From the NCBI GenBank assembly GCA_017506865.1, contig JAFCMP010000084.1, positions 1-64,000 of the forward strand: a DNA stretch of 64,000 nt, given 5' to 3'. This DNA comes from Tribonema minus (taxonomy: Eukaryota > Sar > Xanthophyceae > Tribonematales > Tribonemataceae). Below, piece by piece: positions 23,601-36,349 of the stretch. The notes under the pieces were generated by a model. That model had not been told where the DNA came from, did no database searches, and worked only from the letters and a program-made list of their open reading frames with translations. Position numbers and translations under genes: made by a program. How positions within the stretch are numbered: position 1 is the stretch's first letter; the number at the start of each line of letters is the position of its first letter.

Positions 23601-24369
23601 TGCGTCGCCAGTTGAAGTTGCTGATCTATTGCAAGGATGCAGGTGCCCTAGCGTGGAGTTGCTTTTTAGTTGTACACACACTGAAGTTGAACTGTCCCTC
23701 TTCAAGTAATACCGTAAAAGGGGCCCTTCAAAGAGTGGTGAAACACGGCAGTAGCGAGGCATCATGCAACATATATACGGTGCTCTTCAAGGTGGCTCAT
23801 GCAGTGCTGTCACGCGCAGCAACGCACAGGGGGAGTGCCAGTTGCAGTTGCGCCATTGGCACTGGTTTAGGTGCACGTAGGCAGCCTTTTTTGGAGTCCA
23901 CATTCGTTATTGCGTCCATAGATATCTGTAACCGTGCAATTATGTACTGCGGTGTCTCTCTTTGTGTCTGCTGCTTCCTTGCAACGCAGTTTGATCTCTG
24001 CGGCCGTCAGACTAGCAAGGCATTTTTGGGCAATTTGACTGTTTCAATGTGGCATCAATCTCAAGCGCTTTGCCTTGCTTATGTGCTGTACGCTGACGCA
24101 GTGGGTACTGTGCTGTATACTGAAGCGGTGGCTACTGGCGCTGAGCACTGACACGCTGAGCACTGCACGCGCTGAATGGTGCGCGGAGGCGCAATGACGA
24201 GCTGAGCAATGACTTGCTGAGCGTTGCTGCACGCATTGCTCAAGCTTGTGCCGAGCACCAGTGATCCCCTGAGCAGTGATGCAATGAGCGCTGATGCGGT
24301 GCGCAGCATCGCTGCATTGAAGCAGCTTCAAAGTCGCTGTCATCTGCAGCGTCGCTTGCTGGCACGCTG

Positions 24370-24868
24370 AGGGGTGCGCAATTCCGCTTCCTGGGCGCGC
24401 CTGCATCCCCCAGTTCCGCTTCCTGGGCGCGCCTGCATCCCCCAGGACGCTTTACATGTCGGCAGCTGCGCTACCCGGACAAGCACAGTCCTACGGGTTG
24501 CAGTTACTTCGAATTCGGAATGCTGGAGGATGAATAATTGCGCCAGCACACGATGGCAGGGACCTGCCGTCACTGAAGTCTTGGTCCCGAGAACGGCCCA
24601 ACGGCCGGAACACGATATTCGACGATGTCTGTAGTTTTACCCAGAACCACCCTGTGATTGCTGCTGCTGCCCATCCTGGTAAGGCTGCCCCCATGCACCA
24701 TCCAGGTATATTCACTTTAAAACCATCACTCAGAACACATCCGTCACACAAATATCACGTTTTGAGTTGTAGACATGCATCGAAAGTGTTTGATGTACAC
24801 ACTGCCTGTGTAAGGAGTACCAGCTGTGCGACGCCGGTGACAAAGACGGCGGCGATGACGGCGGCTGG

Positions 24869-24899
<31 letters not shown>

Positions 24900-25640
24900 T
24901 CTTCTTCTTCTTCTTTGTCTTCTTCTTCTGCTTCACATGGCCGCCGCCTTGCCGCTGCTGTTGTTGAGCACGCAGTCCCGAAGTCTTGGCCCTTTTCTTC
25001 GCAGGCGCAGCGTTGTCGTGAGGCCTGGGCGCGTCTTCAGCAGCATCAGCAGCATGCACTGGCGCTGACGCCGCCACAGCGGCCTCGGATAGAGGAGCGC
25101 TGGGTGCTTGTCGACTTGGCTCTGGGCTGCCATCGCCCTCTACCCCGCCTTCTAAAGGAGCTTCAGGTACGCCGTCAGCACGCTTCCGCTGCGCACCAGG
25201 AGCTGACAAAGAGCCTAGCGCACATCGCTCAGGTGTTTCACCTTCGCGTTTGCTGCTGCTGCTTCCCTCTTGCTTACAGGTTGCAGCGAGTGCGCCTTCG
25301 GAGGTATCCCGATGCCGCCTCCTGGGCGCGCCTGCATCCCCCATTGCGCTTTACATGGCGACAGCTGCGCTCAGCGGACAGGCGCAGTCACCTAAGCGTT
25401 GCAGCCACTTCGGAATGCTGGAGGACGATGAAATAAGCGCCGGGAGAGCACGAAGGCAGACCCTGCCGTCACTGTTTGAAGTCTTGGTCCTGAGAACGGT
25501 CCAACGGGAACACAGATTCTCGACGTTGTGTCTGTAGTTTTACTTGGTGAACACCACACCTTCGATTGCTGCTGCTGCCTGTCCAGGCAAGGCTGCCCCA
25601 TAGCACCATTCAGATCCAGGTGAATCCATACACCAACACC
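24370..25640. repeat. ~320-bp duplicated blocks flanking a Lys/Pro-rich frame
   Basis: Block 24378-24710 and block 25311-25625 are diverged copies in the same orientation. Shared landmarks are GGGCGCGCCTGCATCCCCCA, the GGAATGCTGGAGGA segment, and TTGCTGCTGCTGCC. In the first block the leading 32 bases are themselves tandemly doubled (24378-24445). Confidence 0.75.
24730..25344 (-). CDS. Hypothetical Lys/Pro-rich nuclear-type protein
   Basis: A 204-codon minus-strand frame. It begins MGDAGAPRRRHRD, has an acidic/Ser middle, the basic motif AKKRAK, a Gln run, the cluster KQKKKTKKKKKK and a run of ten prolines. This composition is typical of disordered nuclear proteins and carries NLS-like clusters. 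Against it, the plus strand over 25080-25330 has a strong CTTGCTTACAG acceptor and a possible 46-base intron, so coding could be on the other strand. No family is recognised. Confidence 0.3.
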
Positions 25641-28600
25641 CAGAACACGTCCGTCGCACTGAATGACGCACTTTCATGTACTTCATGGTCTGAGTTTTGC
25701 ATAGGCATTTTGCATCGAAAGTTGTACACAGCATTGAAGCACCAAGCTGTGCGCGACAGGTGAGCATGTCACACGACCGATGCGTGCAAGGCATACGTCG
25801 AGCTCTCGACGCTCTACTAGCTCTACGACACCAAGGCAAAGCTTTGTTTCGGCACAATTGGAATAAATGCTCGCGAGAACCCTCTCAGACCGCACTGAGT
25901 TCAACATGCACTAGGCCTGAGGCACAAGACAAGACGCAACACAGGGACATCGCAGCGTGAGGCCATTCCCTGCTTGCCTTGGCAGCATCCAAGCACGCCC
26001 CCGCCAACAGAGCACACCGCCGAAGCCACACGACGAGGTCAAGACGAGCAAAGGGAGATCGCCGTATTTCCTCTGCTCGCGTAGTGGTCCCTGCAGGCAA
26101 GTCACGACACCATTAGACGGTCTATATGTCTAGTCCCGCGGCGGCGTTCACGCCTAGAAGTTGATGTACGCCCTGTTTACGCGATGCACTAGATCCCATT
26201 CAATGAATCATCCCCGCGCGGAGCAGCAAGGGGGCTGTATGATGGCTTGGAAGAAATTGCCAATATTCCACGCTTCGGATTGCCGCCTGTGTGCCACCGA
26301 ACACTTTGGCGTGATGCTTGTTAGGCTAACGTGAACCTGTGTCACTATATAGCGTTCGGCACATCTTCAGCAACCACACGGCGTGCTGATAACAGTGCCA
26401 AAGGCTTCAGTGAAATAAGGTTGATTGCTGCCTCCACTCCGCTCACTCATGCTCACTCTCATGTTCATGCTCGTCCCGCCATTTCACAGGCAGATTAACG
26501 AATTAGCCCCGCATGAGATCGATCCACGCGCCGAGGCACGGAGAGTCACCTACTTCAAACACACCGCCGCACCGTCAACAGCTGCGCTCCTACCATCTAC
26601 TTCTAACATTGGCATCTGCCGGCACGCACCGCGGCATACGCCCTGCCCCGTTGCTCGACGGCAGTGATCAGTACAAGGCTACGCAGGGAGACTCCAATGC
26701 TTTGCCACTGCCGACACCGCGCATATGCTGCACAACCCTCAGGCAGGTCACACAACTTGTTTGCTGAATATTTGGGCTCAGGTGGCGGCTTTTGAAGTTG
26801 TAGATTGTTGATGCAGCAGCCGCTGTGAGTCCAACGTAATTATGTTGGCAGAAGGGCGTTTTTGGGCAGACGTAGGCACGCGCCCTTTTGCCTGCGTTTG
26901 GCTTGCGTACGAGCACGCGGGGAGAGAGGTAGCCAGGGACGCCAGAGGGTGTGGGGGCAGTTGACAGGTGCATGTCGCCGCTTTCGATGAACTGGCGTGG
27001 GCTCACACCCCCCCGGAGGATGCGCATGGGGGCAGCCAATCAACACGCTCGGTCGGCTTCAGTCGTGACAGTACATCCGCGCACTGGCTGGCTGGGCTGG
27101 GCTGGGGCTGAAGGCCGTGAGCCGGGGGGGTGGGGTGCTGAGAGAGAGTGGGGTGCGTAACTGTAACTGTTACAGCTCTCACGCGATCTCGCAACTGCGC
27201 TTGTTTCATCGTCTGCGGCGCTTGCACTGTTGGGGACGCTGCTCGCGATGCTGTATGCTCATTTATCCGGGCGCTCGGCGCTGTGTGTTAGTGTCCCCGG
27301 TGAGCCGGCTAGGAGCTTTCTTTCATGATCCTGCCGGTCATTCTGCGAGGGTTCGTAGTGTCGACTTGTAGAGTGCCCGAACCGGGCCGAGAAGTTATGA
27401 TCCCTCGTGTTCAGGCCTAACCTTTGATCATACCCACATTACATCGAGTCCCTTCTCTCCCTTCGCGCTAGTTCTAACGTTGACACAAAATAGCTGGGTG
27501 CAATGGCATGAGTTGTTTAGTCCAGATGAGCAATGTTTCACATTGCTCGTGACAAGGTGACACAGGCGTAGATAGGGTGGGGCGGTCACTAAGGCTATAC
27601 TCGTAGGTGCGCAAAACCAGTGCCGCCAACGCCTTTAGATGGGGACCGGTGGCAACACTTTGGATTGCCGCGTGTGTGCCACCGTTTTACCTCTGGAATC
27701 ATGCTTGCATAGAATCAGTGCAGTGCTGTGTCACCATGTATAGTGAGCATGATCGCACTGATCATGTGCATTAGTGTCAACAGTTGCATACCCATACATA
27801 CCCATGCACTGCCACTATATTGCTCCCATGTGCTAACCTCTGCGCATCTGCCTGTGTTGTGTGTTGGCGTGTGCGCGTATGTGACTTGCCGCAAGCACTC
27901 CCGAGGTGATGATGGCGTTCAAGGGATGCCAGGGGTTCAGGGCAGAGCGACTTGCGCCAGCTACAGAGAGCAGCAGCAGCGCAGCAGCGACCACATCTTC
28001 AGCCGTGTCGTCGCAGCTATCACAGCTAAAGCTACTTCTTCAACAGCGCAAAGCATTTAGTCCATCAGCAGCAGCTGTCGCTCAACTGCTCATATTTGTC
28101 AGTGCACTAGCGTTGTCACGGCCACTGGTGCGCCGTTTTAAATTGTTCTTAGGGTTAAGGTTAGTGTCAAGGTTAGCGTTAGGGTCAGGATGCTTGGCAA
28201 CAAGCCTTGGTTGCACAGTAAGATGGAGCACATTCCTGGCAGTGTTACGTTCAGTGCACAGAGGCTAGTGACGCACTGTTGCTAGTCTTGATTTGTAAGG
28301 TGGTGCCACAGCTGTGCCACGCCGGAGTATAAATGCACACAACCGCCTGTGTGCGCATGTATCAAATTCAGGAGCTTCTCTCAAGCGTTTGCCGCCTTGT
28401 TTGATGATGTTGCTCTTGTATGCGCGATTACTGTTTCATGTGCTGGTTGCAATGCATGCACTCCCTTGGTCGCAACTCTTACATTGAGCATTTGAGCTTC
28501 TATGATGCATAGCAGCAGATGCATGGCGAGAACAGGCGCAGCACAATGCGCAGGTGTATGTTTGGTACGGCAGAACACTATCGTCATCTCAAAAGTGAGG

Positions 28601-28960
28601 CCATGGCAAGGATGCATTTATGGACTGTCGATTGCCAACCATAACCCCATCCCGTACTGTCACGTCCAAAGGTCACATTGCTGTAGTGCACACATGAAAT
28701 CGAGAACTGCTGCAGCTGCACTCTTCTTAGCTGGTCTGACCGAGCCATGCTACACAAATCAGCATCAGCATACATACAGGCATATACTTCAGCATCCCAC
28801 ATCCCTATCCAAGTCAAAGCGAATGAAGCATGCACTGCTATCAGCACACATTTATGATAGACCCCTTTGTTTGCGTCAATGGCACGGGAGGTCTGCAGCA
28901 CCGGCACCACTGCTCCCCAGGCAGGCAGGCCTGCATGCACTGCACCAGACTTTGAATAAA
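25640..28960. other. Repeat-poor stretch, no firm gene
   Basis: Contains a possible exon near 26490-26560 (QINELAPHEIDPRAEARRV after a TTTCACAG acceptor) and a 120-codon plus frame at 27906-28268 whose C-terminal part is translated from degenerate TTAGGG-like DNA (28148-28190). A ~25-base block (GGATTGCCGC.TGTGTGCCACCG) occurs at 26275 and 27660. None is strong enough to call as a gene. Confidence 0.3.
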
Positions 28961-29498
28961 GACTCCACTCCAATGAATTCGGTCACCAGCATGCAATCGG
29001 GATGGCACTTGACAGGCAACGCAGCATCGGAACAACAAAAAGGCATAGTGCAGATACGTGTAATGTGACATTGGTGCACATTTCAGAAGTGTGTTTTTGG
29101 CACAACGTGCACGCTCCAGTGGTAGACAGGACCTGCTGCAGTCACAGGTTATCTAGAAGTATGAAGCTGTCTGTGATAAGACCAAACCTGGGTGGATTTG
29201 TGCTCTGTTTTCACAGCTAGTGTCCCCCAGCACCTCTGAACTCCTTCGCGAACCCCGCGTATGTGCTGTCAGGGCCCGAAGCAGTATTCCCTCAGTCCCT
29301 GTTGTGGGGAACGCGCAAACTGTGGTGACGATCAACTGCTGAAAGTGCCATGGCCGCCCATATCATTTCCTAAGCACTGCTGTCGCTGCCCACTTCATCT
29401 GCATGACAATTCATCATCTGCATGAGAATTCATCATTCATCTGCATGAGAATTCATCAGCAGCTGAGCGTTGCTGCCACAGCCGCTGAGCATCATCGC

Positions 29499-32400
29499 TC
29501 AAGACGCTGCTTGAACTCCAAGCCGTGCTTCACGCTCCATGAAAGCGCCAATGTCCTCTTCGCTGGCTGATAGGCATGGCGCTGTTGCGGCGCTGCGCAG
29601 GGGGTAGCACGCGGAGTGGCACGGGTCAGCTGTACTGCGCTGTCCTGCTGATGCACTGCTGTGTACTCATAAACAATTTTTTTTCAACAAGTGTCGCTGC
29701 GCATGGCGTAGTACGCACAGCGGAGAGCGGCAAGGGTAACCTGTACTGCTGTGCACTGCTGATGCACTCGGTACTGGCAGATGCACTCAGGCTGTGTCTC
29801 AGAGGACCGACAGATGTGCGGAGTCATGCGATTGTTGTCCGTCTCTCATTTAAGTACCTGCTATGCTGGAGCAAGATCATGGAGAAGACATTTCTTCATG
29901 GCCCCAGAGAGGCTGACTGTCTAGTGTGTACTGGTCTGTACTGCTCTGTACTCATGAGCTTCTTGTGCTTTCCAAGTAAACGAAGTTGTCAAGAAAGGCA
30001 GGCTGGAAGTCTGGTGTGTGGCCTGCCAAAGCAAAAGGGCCCTCAAGACCTAGTGTCGCAAGCTTCTGCCACAACAAACAGCGGCAGAGACAGCGGTAGC
30101 CAATCTGAGCCACACTTCACACTGGACAGTACCACATCATAACAACATGGAAGAATATTCTTGTACAGTACCTGAGGAACACCTGCCCGTACTGAGCATT
30201 GTTTCTGCATTGGCAACCAACGTTGCATTTGCCAATGCTACAATCTCGTGGCGATTCCTGTAAATAACATACCCGTACCTGGAGAACAGTTCCCTGGCGC
30301 GTTTCTTATCCCCAGCGGCTAGCGCCGCAACTCCCGCATAGTAGAGGTTTCTTCGTGAGGTTGGCGCCACAGCTGCGCACGCGCGATTCGTTTGAGAGCA
30401 ACAAGCATTTCGTTCAGCACACAAGAGTTTTGTTTGAGCAAGCGCGTAATGAAGGTGTTGGTGGAGCTCCGGGCACTGCGCAGCGACACTGTCGGGCAGT
30501 GGGGTTTGGCACGCTTACTGCAGGTCTAACCCTTACCCTAACCCTAACCCCAAACCCTAACCCTTGTTGTCGCGAGGTTGACGCCACCAGCTTTGGGCAC
30601 TGCGCAGCGACACTGCCGGGGCGGTAGAGTCTGGCACGCTTGCCACAGCCCTAACCCAATTATTATTCTAACCTCAAACCTTAACCCTTCTTGACGTGAA
30701 GTTGGCGCCACAGCTGCACATGCATGGTTTGGTTGAGCAAGCGCGTGAAGGTATTGGTTGAGCTCCGGGAACTGCGCAGCGATACTGTCGGACAGTGGGG
30801 CCTGACGCGCTTGCCGCAGGTCTTCAAACCTAACCCTAAACCTGACCTAACCCTAACCCTAACCCTAACCCAAACCGTAAACCCTTGTTATCGCGAGGTT
30901 GGTGCCACGGCTGCGCCCGAGCAGTTTGTTTGAGCAAGCGCGTGACGGTGTTGGTCAAGGTAGTTGGAGTTGAACTTGGTGATGGTGCTTTTGAAGTAGA
31001 CTCAGGCATCACGCAACACGGCTGGGGGTGGTGGTTGAACTTTGGGCATTGCACAGCGGCAGCGGGGCGTGGCACGCTACACGGCGAGTCCCTAACCCTC
31101 ACCCTAGTCCTACCCCTAGCCTTAACCTTAGGGTTAGGGTTAGGGCTAACCCTCACTGCGACCCAAAGCAGTTGACAGCGGTAGTGGGCCGTGTATGGGT
31201 GTTCTGCGAGTTGCGAGAGGTTAGGGTTAGGTTATGGCTAGGGTCAGGGTTATACGAGGAGCAGCACACCCACGTGTACATGAAGTCTGACTGAGTCTCT
31301 CCAAGGTTGTCAAATGTTTTGTTGGTGTAGCCGGGGGGGGGGGGGCTGCAAGCATGAATCACAGAGCGCCTGTCCAAAGGCGGCGATAGCCTTTTGGCGG
31401 ACTTTACCGACTTCGGAGTATACATGTATGTGTACATGTGCTCATGTATGCACACAGGCAGGCTTACATACCTAGGGCCTTCTCAAAGGCGGCGACGGCC
31501 TTTTTGGCGGACTTGACGGGCCACGGCGCAGCCAAATAGTACGCCCCCTGGAAGATGAAGGCAACGCCGTTGTCCTGCCATTGCGAACAATACAGGCAGC
31601 AGTGCTCAGCAGATTAATGACGAACACTACAATGTTATCCTGCTAGCATGTTCATGATGAGTGCTACGCTGTTGTCCTCTACGCGCAAAAAGTACAGGCA
31701 GGAGTGCTCAGCATATTGTGTGTAACTTTAGGAACCAGTTGCTGTTGTCCTGCAAGCACGAATGATACAGGCAGCACCGCTCAGCAAACTATGATGAGCG
31801 CTGTGGTCCTGCTGTTCTGCCAGCGCAGAAAAGATGGTCAGCAGTGCTCAGCATAGGGCCACGGCGCGGCTGGGTCGTACGCCCCCTGAAAGATGAAGGC
31901 GACGCCGTCCTGCCATTGCGAATCATGCCGCTACAGAGTTGTCCTGCAAGCGCGGACAACACAGGCAGCAGTCCTCAGCATATTCATAACAAGCGTTACG
32001 TGCTGTTGTCTTGCCGGCGTGACACACAGCGCAGCAGTTCTCAGCAAATGTTTTAATTGAACGCGGCGCCATTGTCCTGTCAGTCAGCAGTGCTCGGCAC
32101 ATCGTAATGCAGCGTCAGTGTCGCGCGCTTGAGGTGCACCGTGCAACATGTGCGGTCGCAATGAATACCGTAGGTATGTGTTTCAAAAGTGCCCCCCCCT
32201 GGTATACAGGTCAGCAACTTGCACAGGTGAAGCTGCATTCGAACGTGATTTCCACGTGCACACGCACAGACACGCACGCCGTACATGCTGGAGCTTGTGC
32301 AACACAGGGAGCATGGTGAACCATTCCAATGCTGATGTTTTTTCGTCTACGCCTTACCACCCTCACACAGACACACACAACACTTGCAGACACACGCACG

Positions 32401-33511
32401 CCTGCGCGCTCCTGCACACACGCACCAGCGGTGAATACATGCGTGTGTGTCACATCGCACGCATGGACATGCATACGCGCACACAAGCACACACTCATGC
32501 GCGTGCGCAGTGAACGTCTGCGAATAAGCGCGTTTCGCAAAGCGCGGACCCGCTGCGTGAATCAGTTCAATGTAGAAGATATCTGAAATCTACAACTTCC
32601 CAAAAGCACACAGACAACACGCACACGCTCCAAGGCAGTCACACGCCACGCATATGCACACGCGCACACGTGGTGAGCATGTGTGTATTGAGCGTGTTCC
32701 ACAAACACGCACCTGCTGCGTGAACCACTTCAACGTTGAAGTTATCTTACGACTGCCCACACACACACAAACCACACGCCCACACTACCAGGCACTCACG
32801 CGCACACACGGTAAACATGTGCGTACGAGTTTTTTCCGCAAGCACACACCTGCTGCGGGTACTGGCTGACCAGCATCTCCACCGCGTTGAGAAAGGCGAA
32901 CGCGTTGCCGGACGCGATGCCGCTGATGATGCCCTTGGACGACGTCTTGTACATTATGGCCTGCATGAATGAGCGAACGAATGAATGAATATATGTATGA
33001 TTGCATGAATGGATGAATGAATGCATGAATGAATGCATGAATGAATGAATGAATGAATGAATGAATGAATGAAATAATGGATAAAGAATGCGTTGCCGGA
33101 GGCGAAGCCGCTGCTGATGCCCCTTGGACGACGTACATTATGGCCTGCATGAATGAATGAATGCATGCATGAATCAATGAATGAATGAATGAATGAATGG
33201 ATAAACAAATGCGTTGACAGAGGCGATGCCACATGCAAGTACGGTATGTAGGATTCAAACTTTGTCATGTACTACAAAAAATGCAAGGACTGAGCACTGA
33301 CCTTGGTATATACCTGAGCCATGTCACCGTCAACGGCTGCAGCATTCTGCGGCAGCTCATGGAAACTTCAACTTGAAAGTGTACTGATAAAAGAGCAAGC
33401 AGCTGAGCACTGACCTCGGTATATGCCTGAGCCATGTCACCGTCCACAGCGGCAGCAGCGCTCTGCGGCAGTAGCTCCAGTATCTTGGGCGCATGCTCTG
33501 CCCAGATGGCT
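29499..33511 (-). CDS. Gene C: TPR-like repeat protein (C-terminal part)
   Basis: Minus-strand exons 33511-33415, 32960-32850, 31574-31472 and 30372-30279 join in phase (2-0, 0-0, 0-1, 1-2). A putative last exon 29566-29499 ends in TGA, but its phase needs an intervening exon. The exons read AIWAEHAPKILELLPQ..., SSKGIISGIASGNAFAFLNA..., VAFIFQGAYYLAAPWPVKSA... and NLYYAGVAALAAGDKKRARE.... The last has the spacing and A/G/A pattern of a tetratricopeptide repeat; the others are helical pairs of similar size. TPR proteins bind partner proteins; the partner here is unknown. The N-terminus was not found and may lie within the repeat arrays at 34-36.3 kb. Every internal exon has edge echoes in the flanking intron. 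Confidence 0.6.
30525..30566. repeat. Interstitial CCCTAA tract
   Basis: About six CCCTAA-like units inside the last recognised introns of gene C, next to an acceptor echo. Confidence 0.8.
30570..30920 (-). repeat. Echoes of gene C exon 5' edge
   Basis: Three copies, near 30575-30605, 30698-30722 and 30893-30920, of the acceptor plus first ~20 bases of exon 30372-30279 (CAGCTGTGGCGCCAACCTC on the minus strand). Each lies beside a CCCTAA tract, so the duplicated unit may include both. Confidence 0.7.
30828..30890. repeat. Interstitial CCCTAA tract
   Basis: About nine CCCTAA-like units with some variants, within the intron 30373-31471 of gene C. Confidence 0.85.
31086..31152. repeat. Back-to-back CCCTAA / TTAGGG tract
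   Basis: A run of CCCTAA-like units turns directly into TTAGGG units near 31128, then back to CCCTAA. The first switch is opposite in order to that expected from end-to-end telomere fusion (TTAGGG then CCCTAA); the second switch has the fusion order. Confidence 0.7.
31600..32070 (-). repeat. Echoes of gene C exon 31574-31472 5' edge
   Basis: The clearest copy (about 31856-31925) repeats GGGCCACGGCGC, TACGCCCCCTG, AAGATGAAGG and the TCCTGCCATTGCGAA acceptor. Shorter remnants (TTGTCCTG with nearby CAGCAGTGCTCAGCA) occur near 31640, 31670, 31745, 31935, 32005 and 32072. All are upstream of the parent exon in transcription order. Confidence 0.65.
32345..32860. repeat. CA-rich microsatellite-like stretches
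   Basis: Two diverged blocks rich in ACACACAC and CGCACG repeats within the intron between gene C exons 32850 and 31574. The two blocks share the pattern CGC...ACCTGCTGCGTGAA(C/T)CA.TTCAA and look duplicated. Confidence 0.6.
32963..33235 (-). repeat. GAAT microsatellite with exon 5'-edge echo
   Basis: Runs of GAAT/ATGA at about 32966-33075 and 33147-33202 enclose a copy (33080-33150) of the first ~55 bases of exon 32960-32850 with its GCAG acceptor, and a shorter remnant at 33210-33230. On the coding strand the runs read CATT repeats feeding into TTCATGCAG, again a microsatellite acting as a polypyrimidine tract. Confidence 0.75.
33295..33365 (-). repeat. Echo of gene C exon 33511-33415 3' edge
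   Basis: A copy of the last ~55 bases, encoding LPQNAAAVDGDMAQVYT, followed by GTCAGT as in the parent exon. It lies downstream of the parent. Confidence 0.8.
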
Positions 33512-34079
33512 CTGCGCAGGACAAGTTAAAGTTGCAGAGGCCACTTTCAGTTTCAGTTGCGTGCATCACACACAGCATGTCAGAGCTCAGGGCTTCATCT
33601 GGCAGAGCGGTAGAGATGCATGTGGCAGCAGTGAACTACGGTGCATGATAGAGACTGAGTTAACGGGCATGGCGTACTTCAACTTGGGACTTCAAATTTG
33701 TGAGGCAGGAATGAGTGGCAATGTCAATGTGGTGTTTGTACGCGCTGTTGCGTTACATGCCTTCTTCAACTTGCACATCACACAGATGCAATTGCCACCG
33801 TAGGTAGCTTTGCCAACTGGCAGGGGGAGTGCGTACAGCTGAGGGTTAGGGTTAACCGCAGCTGGCAATCAAGAAGGTCAGCATTGCTGAAAGGCGTTCA
33901 ATGTGTGCCATGTGTCTTGTCTCGCCCTGACCCTGACTTAGGTGGCGGCGGCGTGCATTTTTGCACGGTGATGCTGGCAAATCATACAGAGCACGCACAA
34001 AAAAACATGTAAATGCGGACCGCAACGGTAATCAGAGGAACCTCAGGCTCTCAGCAATAGCGGTGTAACATGGCCTACG

Positions 34080-34860
34080 TTTCACGGCTTGGGCCTGCTG
34101 CATCTACACGTGTACCGCAATGTGCATCGCTTGGATGCTCGTCCTGACGCTGGCATCAACAGTGACCACATTCGTGTGCTACCCGTATGGCTGTGGCCTG
34201 CAATACAATACCTGCCTCGATGTAGGGGCGCGTGGATGTTCGCCCTGACATCCACACAGCAATCACATTTACGTGCTACCTGTATCATGATGGCGGAGTA
34301 TAACCAGAGCACCATCATGACGGAGCCCATGGAATCGCAGGGCTGACATGGAATGAGGCTTGGCGATCTGTCTCTCGCTGCCAGTGAGATGGGGTGGGCA
34401 CCGACGCGTCACTGTTCTTGCACTGCGAACAGCTCAAGATCCTTGTCTTGCCTTCAATTCAACCCTCGCATCAACAACCTCTGTGGAACGGCGATGCCAA
34501 AAAAACTGGAAGCTGGCGCGTACCCAGTGGTAACGCCTGCGCGCTTGTCACCAGTCACCGTATTCATGCAGCTAGTTGCACAGGCACTTTTACTCAAATA
34601 CTTGTGCAGCGCCAATTACTCGTACGCACATAACTTTAAGGCCATCCTCGTGAACTACTCGCGCGGCGCGAGAACTTGTGCAAGACTTCTGAAGCTGTAC
34701 CTGTATGGCGGAGTGTTAACAGCGGAGCAGTCATGCGAAGCACATTGAATCGCAGGGCTGACTATCTTACTCTCGCCGAAAGGAATTGGGCACCCGTGAA
34801 ATGCAGATGTCAATGCAAGTGGAGGCTGGCGTGTACCTATTAGTACCGCCTGGCCACTTG
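34080..34860 (-). repeat. Tandem degenerate exon-like units
   Basis: Units sharing TCATGACGGAGCCCATGG, a short TCCGCCAT...ACAG|GTA end and TGCGTAC blocks occur near 34280-34345, 34700-34760 and 35030-35070. One (34342-34278) could be a real exon reading DSMGSVMMVLWLYSAIMIQ, but its phase does not fit the next gene C exon. Confidence 0.45.
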
Positions 34861-34924
34861 TCAACAGTTGTCGCGTTCGTGCACGTACCTGTATGAACTT
34901 AGAAGAACATTATATACATGTCGA

Positions 34925-34940
34925 TTAGGGTTAGGGTTAG
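34925..34940. repeat. Short TTAGGG tract
   Basis: Two and a half TTAGGG units between two repeat arrays. Confidence 0.6.
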
Positions 34941-35039
34941 GATCGTCATGTCCACGAGGGAACTGGCCCTTGACATCATGGGTATCGGTAATTGTCAACA
35001 GTCATCGTGTTCATGCGGGTACCTGTATGGCGGACTGTC

Positions 35040-36330
35040 AACGGTAGAGCAGTCGTGACGGAGCCCATTTCCATCCGTCTTGGCTCGCAGCCAGGACAGC
35101 TTCTGCAGCGCCTCCGACTCCTGCTCGATGCGGAGCACAAGCGATTGGCTGAGCACTGACTTATCATTATTACACAAAAAGAGCTTCTGCTCAGCACAAT
35201 TCAGTTGCTGAGCCATGGCTGGGGAGTTGTAGAAGTGATACAAGGACAGCCTCTGCAGCGCCTCGGACTCCTGCTTGACGCATAGCACAAGCGATTAACT
35301 GAGCACTGACTCGTCATTATTAGGATGCTTCTTGCGGATACAAATAGAACTTCTGCGCAGCACAAGTCAGTGGTTTAGCGCTGCTTACAGGGATGTGCAC
35401 ACAACGACAGCTTCTGCACCGCCTCTGACTCCTGCTTGATGCAGAGAACAAGCGATTAGCTGAGCACTGACTTGTCACTGTGGGGGTGCTTTTTGAGGAC
35501 GCAAGGAGAGCTTTTGCGGAGCACACAAGTCATCAGATGGACACTGCCTTGGGAATTGTTGATGTGGCTTCTGTGCACATGAGGACAGCTTCTGCAGCGC
35601 ATTCAACTCCTGCTTGACGCGCGAAGCAGAGCGATTAGCTGAGCACTGACTTGTCTTTATTAGGATGCTTCTTGCGGACACCAGGAGAGCTTCTGCGGAG
35701 CACAAGTCAGAAGCCGAATACTGTCTTGGGGGTAGTTAACGTGAATATTGTGTACACAAGGAGAGCACCTGCAGCGCCGCTGCCTCAGAGCTTCTGCAGC
35801 GCCTTTAAGCTCCTGCTGAGCACTGACTTTTCATTGTTAGGGTGTTTCTGGTGCACACAAGGAGAGCTGCTGCGGAGCACAAGTCAGCAGTTGAGCACTG
35901 CTTTGGGACTCGTTGACGTGGCTTCTGTGCACACAAGGAGAGCATCTGCAGCGCGGCCGACTCCTGCGAGGAGTCGAGCACAAGCCAGTGGCTGAGCACT
36001 GACTTGTCATGATTTGCATGCATTGTCTCTGCAGCGCCTGCAACTCGTGCTTCGAGCCGAGCGCGCATAAGCGCAAGTGGCTACAGTAGCTGAACACTGA
36101 CTTGTGAGTACTAACATGTGTGTGTAAATTGAAAATGCGAACGCAGAATGAGCTTCAACTCCTGTTTCAAGCCCTAATGTATTGTTCAAAATGCTTTGTG
36201 GTGTCCACAAAAGGCCAGCAGCCAAGCACTGACGTGACCATCATCATGGTGTTGTCGTGGACACAAAGCAAGCTCCTGCAGCGCCTCCGGCTGCTGGTTG
36301 AAGCTGAGCGCTGACTCATGAATATACGGC
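35040..36330 (-). repeat. Array of ~9 exon-like units (QESEALQKLS)
   Basis: Roughly every 120-180 bases the minus strand repeats GTCAGTGCTCAG, about 30 variable bases, GAGTCGGAGGCGCTGCAGAA, then GCT(G/C)TCCT. The best unit (35170-35080) reads LRIEQESEALQKLSWL, which looks helical. It may be one real exon of gene C or of an upstream gene plus its echoes; which copy is used cannot be told. Confidence 0.6.
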
Positions 36331-36349
36331 ACCATTGAAGTTGCATGGA

